Of a stretch of DNA of 64,000 nt, positions 55,074 through 62,048 are shown one piece after another. Position 1 is the stretch's first letter; each line of letters starts with the position of its first letter. The notes beneath the pieces were generated by a model that was given only the letters and a program-made list of their open reading frames with translations, ran no database searches and had not been told where the DNA came from. A program made the translations under genes and the position numbers. This DNA comes from Occallatibacter riparius (GTDB lineage: Bacteria > Acidobacteriota > Terriglobia > Terriglobales > Acidobacteriaceae), in the NCBI RefSeq assembly GCF_025264625.1, contig NZ_CP093313.1, positions 5,084,001-5,148,000 on the forward strand, in the 5' to 3' direction.

Positions 55074-55859
55074 TTGAGCTCGGGCCAGAACATGGCGGCC
55101 TCTCCGCTGGTTGCTGCCGACTTCAACCACGATGGCCATCTCGACCTCGTCATCGTTGGATCGAACAGCACCAACACCACAGTCTACGTTCTGCCTGGCA
55201 ACGGCACCGGATCGTTCGGCGCGGTCCAGCCAGTCTTCACCACCTCCACCGCGGGCAGCGTTTGGGGTTCCGCGGTTCACAACATGGTCATAGGCGACTT
55301 CGACGGAGATGCCAATGCCGACATCGCCCTCACCGCCGGCTCATCCACGCCAACGGTGAATTTCAATGCGACGGCGCACTCCTGGGGTCAGCTCCGCAAG
55401 ATGGAGCTCTGGGTCGACGGCAAGAAGCTGGCGGAGCAATTCCACGCGTGGGAGGGCAACGCCTACTTCAACTACGCTTCGACGCTCGCATCCGGCACGC
55501 ACAAGGGAACGATCTACGCCGCGGACGTCGACAACAGTCTCAAGCGCTTCGACTTCAACTTCACAGTAGGCGCTCCGAGTTGCTCTGCGCCCTCTTCCTA
55601 CGGGGTCCATATCTGCGCGCCCGCCAACGGCTCCACAACTTCATACAATCCCGTGCTGGTCTCGGCAACATCCAAGATCTCCGGCACGCTGGCTCGCATG
55701 GAGGTCTGGGTTGATGGAGCAAAGAAGTACACGGAGACGAACTCAACCTCGCTGGCCGCCTCCCTCAACCTGAACGCTGGCAGCCACCAGTTCACCGTCT
55801 ATGCCGTGAACACCAGCGGCACAGCATGGAAGTCCACCGTGACCGCAACCGTTCCATAA
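55074..55859 (+). pseudogene. 5'-truncated FG-GAP/VCBS plus Ig-like protein fragment
   Basis: The 261-codon frame starts inside a FG-GAP/VCBS repeat (LVAADFNHDGHLDLVIVG and MVIGDFDGDANADIALTAG). It continues into two copies of a beta-sandwich module, each with the phrase KMELWVDGKK or RMEVWVDGAKKY. It has no signal peptide, although all such proteins are secreted and usually much longer. The dispersed repeats at 54874-54984 lie just upstream and may mark the break. It is probably a remnant, although a leaderless protein cannot be excluded. Confidence 0.6.
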
Positions 55860-55971
55860 ACATGACGCAATTCCGAACAGGGGCGATCGGTAGCCGCGAA
55901 ATATTCGCGGACCCGAGCGTCCCCATCCGGCAATCCCTCTGATGGGTCAGTCTTTGGAGTTAGGCGCGCGG

Positions 55972-55977
55972 TATAAT
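55972..55977 (+). promoter_or_regulatory. Candidate -10 box of the SPFH gene
   Basis: A consensus TATAAT lies 37 bases before the SPFH start codon; the -35 at the expected distance is weak (AGTCTT). Confidence 0.4.
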
Positions 55978-56014
55978 TCGCCATCATCCAAAACTGGGCA
56001 TTTGGGGGCGGTAA

Positions 56015-56923
56015 ATGGATATCGTGTTCGTTGTCCTTCTTGCGGTCGTTGCGATCGTTCTGTTGACCTTCGTTCTTGGCAGCTTTTTCACGGTGAGCAC
56101 CGCCGAAGTGGCCGTCGTCACGCGCTTCGGCAAATTCCTTCGCGTCGCCGAGCCCGGCCTCAACTGGAAGGTGCCGTACATCGACACCGTCGCCGGCATC
56201 GTGAGCCTGCGCGTCAACCAGATCAACCTGACCATGGAAACGAAGACCAAGGACAACGTCTTCGTCACCATTCCGCTCTCTGTGCAGAATCGCGTCCGTC
56301 CTGAAAAGGTCGTCGATGCCTTCTACAAGCTCTCCAGTCCCGCGCAGCAAATTCAGTCGTATGTCGAGCAGGTCATCCTCGGCCACGTGCCCGGCATGAC
56401 GCTCGACGAGGTCTTTGCATCGCAGTCGAGCATTGCGCTCGCCGTGAAGAAGGAACTGGACGCCGACATGGCGGAGTTCGGCTACGAGATCGTGAACGTG
56501 CTTGTCACCGACATCGTGCCCGACGCCAAGGTCAAATCGGCGATGAACGACATCAACGCCGCGCAGCGTGAGCAGGTCGCAGCCAACGCGCGCGGCGAAG
56601 CCGAAAAGATTCTCGTAGTGAAGAAGGCCGAAGCCGAGGCAGAGAGCAAGGCGCTCCAGGGGCAGGGCATTGCCAACCAGCGGAAGGCGATCATTGAAGG
56701 CCTGCAGACTTCGGTCGAGCAATTCCAAAAGGCCGTAGAAGGCGCGACCGCGAAGGAAGTCATGCAGCTTGTTCTCGTCACGCAATACTTCGATACGCTG
56801 AAGTCCATCGGCGAGAGCGACAAGACCAACACGCTGTTCCTCTCCCACTCGCCCGGCGCGGTGAAGGAGGTTTCGGACCAGATCCTCGAATCGATGCTGG
56901 TTGCGGAGCGCTCGAAGTACTAA
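56015..56923 (+). CDS. SPFH/Band 7 membrane protein (stomatin/HflC-like)
   Basis: A 302-residue protein with one N-terminal membrane anchor (about residues 2-26), an SPFH domain (EVAVVTRFGKFLRVAEPGLNW through the KVVDAFYKLSSP region) and a helical, Ala/Glu-rich C-terminal part (EAEAESKALQGQGIANQRKA). It resembles plant hypersensitive-induced-response-type and stomatin-type proteins. These form large membrane rings that organise membrane microdomains or proteases. No NfeD or protease partner is adjacent. Confidence 0.9.
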   Translation: MDIVFVVLLAVVAIVLLTFVLGSFFTVSTAEVAVVTRFGKFLRVAEPGLNWKVPYIDTVAGIVSLRVNQINLTMETKTKDNVFVTIPLSVQNRVRPEKVVDAFYKLSSPAQQIQSYVEQVILGHVPGMTLDEVFASQSSIALAVKKELDADMAEFGYEIVNVLVTDIVPDAKVKSAMNDINAAQREQVAANARGEAEKILVVKKAEAEAESKALQGQGIANQRKAIIEGLQTSVEQFQKAVEGATAKEVMQLVLVTQYFDTLKSIGESDKTNTLFLSHSPGAVKEVSDQILESMLVAERSKY

Positions 56924-56969
56924 GCTTTTTCATGCAGCGTGAGACCGGCCCCTTCCGGTCTCCACTGCC

Positions 56970-57407
56970 ATGTCCCCTGGGAGGTCCTTCGTGTCCACTG
57001 TTTCGCAGCCGCACGCACCATCTTCATCCGCGCCCTCAAAAGCCGCTCTCTGGACCGGCCGCGTTCTCAGCGCACTGACAATTCTCTTCATGCTCTTCGA
57101 CGCGTTCGGCAAATTCGCCAAGCCGGTGCAGGTCACCGACGCGTTCACAAAACTGGGCCTGCCAATCTCCACCAGCGTCACCATCGGCGTGCTGATCACG
57201 ATCTGCACCGTGCTCTATGCCATCCCCCGAACCGCCGTGTTAGGCGCCGTGCTGCTCACGGGCTTTTTGGGCGGCGCGGTAGCCATCCAGCTCCGCGCCG
57301 GCAGTCCAACGTTCGAAACGTGGTTCCCGGTGATTTTTGCCGCCATCGCTTGGCTCGGCACTTATCTGCGTTATCCGGCACTCAAGGTCGTCCTGCCACT
57401 CTGTTAA
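56970..57407 (+). CDS. DoxX-like membrane protein
   Basis: A 145-residue protein with about four transmembrane helices after a Ser/Pro-rich cytoplasmic N-terminus. It matches the DoxX-like family: LSALTILFMLFDAFGKFAKP, then ITICTVLYAIPRTAVLGAVLL and a final IAWLGTYLRYPALKVVLPL. Family members are linked to redox or quinone chemistry, but no specific function is known. ATG 56970 is used; there is no strong Shine-Dalgarno. Confidence 0.8.
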   Translation: MSPGRSFVSTVSQPHAPSSSAPSKAALWTGRVLSALTILFMLFDAFGKFAKPVQVTDAFTKLGLPISTSVTIGVLITICTVLYAIPRTAVLGAVLLTGFLGGAVAIQLRAGSPTFETWFPVIFAAIAWLGTYLRYPALKVVLPLC

Positions 57408-57453
57408 GCGCGAGCCTCAACACCCACAACTCGTGATGTAAGCTGGCACCCGT

Positions 57454-58395
57454 ATGAGAATTGAACGCAGAGACTTCCTGAAAGTCTCCGCCGCGGCTGC
57501 GGCCGGACTCGTGTACTCGAAGCGCATGCACGCTGCGGCCAGCACCGCAGCCATACGCCTCGGCGGCCCCATCTTCATCAACTCCACAGACCCCGCGGAG
57601 CTCGCCCGCGAGCATCGCCGCCTGGGTTACGCCGCGGCGTACTGTCCCGACATCGCCACCCTCAGCGACACGCAGCTTCTACAAAAGATCGAGCAAGCCT
57701 ACGCATCCCAGAACGTCGTCATCGCCGAGGTAGGCGCCTGGAAGAACATGCTCGACCCGGACGCCGAGAAGCGCCGCGCCAACCTCGACTACGTGACCCA
57801 GCGGTGCGCCCTCGCCGACGCCCTGGGAGCGCTCAACTGCGTCGACATCGCCGGCTCCTACAACCCTGACGTCTGGTACGGACCCAATCCGAAAAACCTT
57901 TCGCGCGAGTTCTTCGACGCCACGATCGAGAACGTCCGCCACATCCTCGACCACGTCAAGCCCACACGCACAAAGTTCACCGTTGAGATGATGGGCTGGA
58001 ACCTGCCCGACGGCCCCGACGGTTACGTCGAACTCATCCGCGCCGTCGACCGCAAGGCTTTCGGTGTTCACCTTGACGTCTGCAACGGCATCAACTCACC
58101 GCAGCGCTACTATCACAACGCCGACTTCATCCGCGAGTGCTTCAGCAAACTTGGGCCTTGGATCGTCTCCTGCCACGCCAAAGACCTTCGCTGGGATGTC
58201 GAGATGAACGTGCATTTCGAAGAGGTCGTACCCGGCCGCGGCCAGGTGGACTACACGACCTACCTCACCGAGCTCTCCAAACTCGGCAGGGAAGTCCCAC
58301 TCATGCTCGAGCACCTCAAGACAGCCGAGGAGTATGACGAGGGCCGGCACTATATTCAGACGGTGGGCTCGGCCGCCGGCCTGAAATTTGCCTGA
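57454..58395 (+). CDS. Exported sugar-phosphate isomerase/epimerase-like protein
   Basis: A 313-residue TIM-barrel protein. The N-terminus, MRIERRDFLKVSAAAAAGLVYS, is a twin-arginine signal. The barrel includes FTVEMMGWNLPDGPDGY, GVHLDVCNGINSPQRYY, WIVSCHAKDLRWD and LMLEHLKTAEEYDEG, metal-binding positions of the AP-endonuclease-2 fold. It is a second member of this class in the window but is not paired with a Gfo/Idh/MocA gene. The substrate is unknown. Confidence 0.82.
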   Translation: MRIERRDFLKVSAAAAAGLVYSKRMHAAASTAAIRLGGPIFINSTDPAELAREHRRLGYAAAYCPDIATLSDTQLLQKIEQAYASQNVVIAEVGAWKNMLDPDAEKRRANLDYVTQRCALADALGALNCVDIAGSYNPDVWYGPNPKNLSREFFDATIENVRHILDHVKPTRTKFTVEMMGWNLPDGPDGYVELIRAVDRKAFGVHLDVCNGINSPQRYYHNADFIRECFSKLGPWIVSCHAKDLRWDVEMNVHFEEVVPGRGQVDYTTYLTELSKLGREVPLMLEHLKTAEEYDEGRHYIQTVGSAAGLKFA

Positions 58396-58416
58396 ATACC
58401 GCCCGGCCTCGCCGGC

Positions 58417-58444
58417 AACTGAAAACTGAGAACTGAAAACTGAT
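58417..58444. repeat. Heptamer AACTGAx tandem array (4 units) before a start codon
   Basis: Four perfect-length units (AACTGAA or AACTGAG/AACTGAT) end exactly one base before the ATG of the DinB-like gene, replacing any Shine-Dalgarno. The reverse complement reads TTCAGTT, matching the other arrays. Confidence 0.8.
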
Positions 58445-58984
58445 ATGGAACACCGCCTCGATCACACCATCGCCCTGCTCGAACGCACTCCCGGTGCGCT
58501 CGATGAGCTCCTGCGCGGCCTGCCCGCTGAATGGACTGACGCTAATGAAGGCGGCGACTCCTGGGGTCCGCGCGAAATCGTTGCACACCTGGCTCACGCC
58601 GACCGCACTGACTGGATGGTGCGCATCCGCCACCTGCTCGACGTCGGCGAGACGCAGCCCTTTCCGCCGTTCGACCGCCTCGGCCAGCGCGAGGCCATGC
58701 AAGGCAAGTCGCTGCCCGAGGTCCTGGAGGATTTCACCGCGGCGCGTGCAGCCAGTCTGGACGATCTGCGAGCACTGAACCTCAGCCTGGCCGACCTTCA
58801 ACGCCGCGGCACCCACCCCACGTTCGGCTCGGTCACACTGAGCCAGCTGCTCGCCACCTGGGCCGCGCACGACCTGACGCACCTGCACCAGATCTCGCGC
58901 GTGATGGCGCACCAGTATCGCGAAGCCGTCGGCCCATGGACCCAGTTTCTCGGCGTGATGCAATGCGGAGGACACGGTGGCTAA
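58445..58984 (+). CDS. DinB-superfamily protein
   Basis: A 179-residue four-helix protein of the DinB superfamily. His residues in GPREIVAHLAHADRTDWMVR and in LATWAAHDLTHLHQISRVM form the predicted metal-binding triad. The ATG is directly preceded by a heptamer array, with no Shine-Dalgarno visible, so translation may be weak or leaderless. It is one of two DinB-like proteins in the window. The stop overlaps the convergent rhomboid gene by four bases. Confidence 0.85.
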   Translation: MEHRLDHTIALLERTPGALDELLRGLPAEWTDANEGGDSWGPREIVAHLAHADRTDWMVRIRHLLDVGETQPFPPFDRLGQREAMQGKSLPEVLEDFTAARAASLDDLRALNLSLADLQRRGTHPTFGSVTLSQLLATWAAHDLTHLHQISRVMAHQYREAVGPWTQFLGVMQCGGHGG

Positions 58985-59934
58985 GGCAGATCCGGCGGTT
59001 CCGGTCTGTCTGCGGAGTCGAGCTTCTGCTGCAGGAACTGCCCGATGGGACTATCCGGCTTCATCGCCTGAGCCGTCCGCAGTTCCGCGGCGGCCAGATC
59101 CATCTTTCCGTTCTGAATCGCCCGGGCGGCGGCGTCGAGATGCACCAGATAGAGGTTGTGCTGCCGAAACTCGAATGCGCCGGCCGCGAGCATGGCGGCC
59201 GCGGCGCCGAAGGTCACCAGCTGGACCAGTCGCTTCCGTCGAGATCCCAGCGAAAGAACGCACCCAAGAATCGCCCCCGCTGTGAGGCCGCCGATGTGGC
59301 ACGCGTTATCAACACGCAGATCTGCGAAGCCCGGCCAGAAGGACGTCCAGATATAAATTCCGAGCGCAACCAGCCGGATGCGCCGTTTCCTCGACAACGT
59401 GCGCACCCGAAGCAGGTAGAAAACGAACAGCCCGGCGCACACGCCGAACACGGCGCCCGACGCACCGCATGCAACCTGCTCCGGGGCCGCAATCAGCGAA
59501 ACGACGCTGCCCGTTATGCCGCATGTCAGGTAAAACGCAAGAAACACACAATGTCCAAGATTCCGTTCCAGCCGGCCGCCCAGGAATCCCAGCGGAATCA
59601 TGTTCCACACGAAATGCCCCAGCGAGTTGTGGACAAAGAAGGCAGTCACCAGCCGCCACCACTCGCCACCGGCGATGCCCGGGCCGAATTTCGCCCCCAG
59701 CGGAAACTGCTCGCGGCTGAAGCCCAGCCCCACCGCGCTCGCAACCGCCGTCACCACAACCAGCGTCCAGGTCACCCAGGGTCCCGGCGCTTCGGCCGCC
59801 ACCGGGGCCGGCTCACACTTCTCGCAGAGAGGGCCGGCTTCCTCCGCCATGAGGCGGCCGCATTGCGGGCAGACAGGAATCTCCACAGCGGGCTCCGAAC
59901 CGATGAAACAGGGTTGATTCCCAAGATTATGCAC
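58981..59934 (-). CDS. Rhomboid-family intramembrane serine protease with zinc-ribbon N-terminus
   Basis: The 317-residue protein begins with a putative zinc ribbon (CPQCGRLMAEEAGPLCEKC, residues about 22-40). Six or so transmembrane helices follow. The nucleophile Ser is in GASGAVFGV and the His in CHIGGLTAGAILG; the HxxxN motif appears in FFVHNSLGHFVWNMIPLGFLGG. A soluble C-terminal tail of about 60 residues follows the last helix. Rhomboids cleave transmembrane substrates; the ribbon suggests an extra cytosolic interaction. Confidence 0.9.
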   Translation of the reverse strand: MHNLGNQPCFIGSEPAVEIPVCPQCGRLMAEEAGPLCEKCEPAPVAAEAPGPWVTWTLVVVTAVASAVGLGFSREQFPLGAKFGPGIAGGEWWRLVTAFFVHNSLGHFVWNMIPLGFLGGRLERNLGHCVFLAFYLTCGITGSVVSLIAAPEQVACGASGAVFGVCAGLFVFYLLRVRTLSRKRRIRLVALGIYIWTSFWPGFADLRVDNACHIGGLTAGAILGCVLSLGSRRKRLVQLVTFGAAAAMLAAGAFEFRQHNLYLVHLDAAARAIQNGKMDLAAAELRTAQAMKPDSPIGQFLQQKLDSADRPEPPDLP

Positions 59935-60018
59935 CCGATACAGTGCGGACGCATACCAGGCCCGGCCCTGGTCCGGAAAGGGCGTTCAATGTGCTACTTT
60001 TGAACTAGCGGCTTGAAC

Positions 60019-60094
60019 GAGCTCGTAGCTCAGGTGGTAGAGCAACGCACTTTTAATGCGTGGGTCCTGGGTTCGAATCCCAGCGAGCTCACCA
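60019..60094 (+). tRNA. tRNA-Lys (UUU anticodon), CCA encoded
   Basis: A complete 76-base cloverleaf. The acceptor stem is GAGCTCG (60019-60025) with CGAGCTC (60084-60090), then A and CCA (60092-60094). The anticodon stem ACGCA/TGCGT (60045-60049/60057-60061) encloses CTTTTAA, with TTT at 60052-60054. The T-loop GTTCGAATC is present. Confidence 0.97.
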
Positions 60095-60518
60095 GCACTC
60101 CTTCCGGCCGCATCCTTTCCCAACCCATCAGTCCAAGGCGAGCCGCCACGCCCTATCCAAACAGAAGTTTTTGTTAACCAGGAAGATACCCCTTTCTGGC
60201 CTTCCGCCTTGCGCATTGCCGCCTTCATCTTCCACGCATGCCGCGTTCCATTACCTGCGTGTTACCTTTTCGCGGACGCAAAGGTGCCGTTTGCGGAATC
60301 CCTCGTGTTTACAGCGGTTTCCGAGAAAGGTACATCCTGAAAACATGACCCAAAAGTGGTAGGAACGAAGCGTTCTGAGTGGTATTGTTCAGGAGACAAG
60401 TAAAACCATACGATCAGTGTGCGAGACCATCTCCGGCGAGCCTGCGTGCCAACGTTTCCCCTGGGCTATAGGGACGGGCGCGTCAAGCATCTTCAGCCGC
60501 CAGGGAACGAGGGTGCAA
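60095..60518. other. Long leader region before bcsQ
   Basis: A 424-base region with no gene-like frame except an in-frame N-terminal extension of bcsQ (from GTG 60417) that is unlike the family. It holds a GAACG-AAG-CGTTC hairpin (60363-60375). I looked for a c-di-GMP-I riboswitch, as expected before a cellulose operon, and found no convincing match. Confidence 0.5.
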
Positions 60519-62048
60519 ATGACTGACCACAGAGCGTTCACCGACTCGAATGAGACCCCGGAAGACGTAGCCACACTGTATTCGTGGGCCAACCTCCACG
60601 GCGCAAAGTATCGGGATTTCTCCGCCTCGCGTGCCCAGACTCGCGAAAAGGCCAGACAGCGCGTGCAGGAAGCCATCGAAACCGAGCGTCAGCGTCAGCG
60701 CGACGAAGCCGATATGATGCAGCGCGCCGAGATCGATCGTGCCGCGGAAGCCGACCGGCAGGTCGAGTATGAAGCCCGTCAGCGCGCTGAGCAGCAGGCC
60801 GCCGCCGAGCGCGCCGCCCAGATGCACGCCGCGCAGCAGCGCCCCTATGTGCCCCAGCCGCCCCAGTACGCAGTTCCGCAGTATCAGCCCGTTTCCGTGC
60901 CTTATCCTGAGGCTGCTCCCGCCTATGCACCCCCGGCGCCACCTGCTTATCCGATCGCTGCTCCCTATTACCCGCCGCAGCCGGCTCCCCAGCCCCCTGC
61001 ATATCCTCCATACGCGCAGCCGCAGCAGCAATATGTGCCGCCTGCTCCTCCGCGCGAAGAGCGGATTGCTCCCGGCCGGCCCTGGACTCCGCCGGCAGAG
61101 CCTCAGGAAAACGTAACCCGCCCGGCGTGGCTTGCGGCGAATCGCAGTGACTATTCCCCGGCCCAGACTCCGAACCCCATGGAAGACACCCTTCAGGGAT
61201 CGCGCGACCGCATCACTTCGCGCTGGTTCGCTCTGAAGGGAGTCTTCTCGGGCGGTGCACCCGCCCAGGCCGAGCCTGCTCCTGCTCCGGCGGCTACGCG
61301 TGCGCCGGTGCTCGCAGTGTTCTCGCTTGCCGGCGGTGTCGGCAAAACCAGCCTCGTTGCGACTCTCGGGCGCGCTCTCTCCGCTCGCGGCGAACGCATC
61401 ATGCTCGTCGATACCGCGTCCTACGGCCTGCTGCCATTCTTCTTCGGCGCCCGCGATCAGCGCCCCGGCGTGCTTCGCACCTTTACTGCGCCCGGCAACG
61501 GCGCAGACGCACCCGTTCAGCTCCTCACCATCGATTGCGAAAACCTCGGCCCGGAGTCAGCGCCGCAGGAGCAGCTTTCTACCGAGATCGCGCGCAATGG
61601 CCACGCCGCCAGCCGCATCCTGGTCGATCTCGCCACCGCCTCCGGCGCCATCACCCGCCGCGTTCTGCGTATGCGCCCCACTGTGCTCGTGCCGGTAATC
61701 CCTGATATGAGCTCGGTGGTCAGCGTTGCCTCCATCGATACCTTCTTTCAACGCGTGAGCAGTGGACAAGTGCTCCCGTACTACGTGCTGAATCAGTACG
61801 ATCCTTCTCTCCCCCTTCATCTGGATGTACGGGAGGTTCTGCGTGAACAGCTCGGCGATCGCCTGCTGCCGTTCTCGCTGCGCCGCACGCCCGCCGTCAG
61901 TGAGGCCCTGGCGGAAGGGATGACGGTCGTGGATTACTCTCCCAACTCGGCGGTCGCTGAAGACTTCGGCGCGCTGGCAGGGTGGGTCAAGAGCCTCGCT
62001 GCACCTGCTTCGGCTGGTTTCCGCGGGGTGCGGTGGAGTGAGAGATGA
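60519..62048 (+). CDS. bcsQ: Cellulose biosynthesis protein BcsQ (ParA/MinD-like ATPase) with Pro-rich and BcsR-like N-terminus
   Basis: BcsQ-type ATPases help assemble and localise the cellulose synthase complex. The C-terminal 250 residues form a MinD/ParA-like domain with deviant P-loop SLAGGVGKTSLVATL (Lys276 in the P-loop; the second, signature Lys of MinD is replaced by Ala) and ILVDLATASGAITRR. Residues 1-60 include YSWANLHGAKYRDFSASR, which resembles the BcsR/YhjR domain. A coiled-coil (residues about 40-95) and a Pro/Tyr/Gln/Ala-rich linker (about 95-220) join them. ATG 60519 is chosen because the upstream extension lacks similarity. The stop overlaps bcsA by four bases. Confidence 0.82.
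   Translation: MTDHRAFTDSNETPEDVATLYSWANLHGAKYRDFSASRAQTREKARQRVQEAIETERQRQRDEADMMQRAEIDRAAEADRQVEYEARQRAEQQAAAERAAQMHAAQQRPYVPQPPQYAVPQYQPVSVPYPEAAPAYAPPAPPAYPIAAPYYPPQPAPQPPAYPPYAQPQQQYVPPAPPREERIAPGRPWTPPAEPQENVTRPAWLAANRSDYSPAQTPNPMEDTLQGSRDRITSRWFALKGVFSGGAPAQAEPAPAPAATRAPVLAVFSLAGGVGKTSLVATLGRALSARGERIMLVDTASYGLLPFFFGARDQRPGVLRTFTAPGNGADAPVQLLTIDCENLGPESAPQEQLSTEIARNGHAASRILVDLATASGAITRRVLRMRPTVLVPVIPDMSSVVSVASIDTFFQRVSSGQVLPYYVLNQYDPSLPLHLDVREVLREQLGDRLLPFSLRRTPAVSEALAEGMTVVDYSPNSAVAEDFGALAGWVKSLAAPASAGFRGVRWSER

Noticed and set aside
60360-60518. c-di-GMP-I riboswitch before bcsQ
   Set aside because: Searched because cellulose operons are c-di-GMP-controlled. The GAAA tetraloop/receptor and the conserved GACGCAAAGC-like core are not present.
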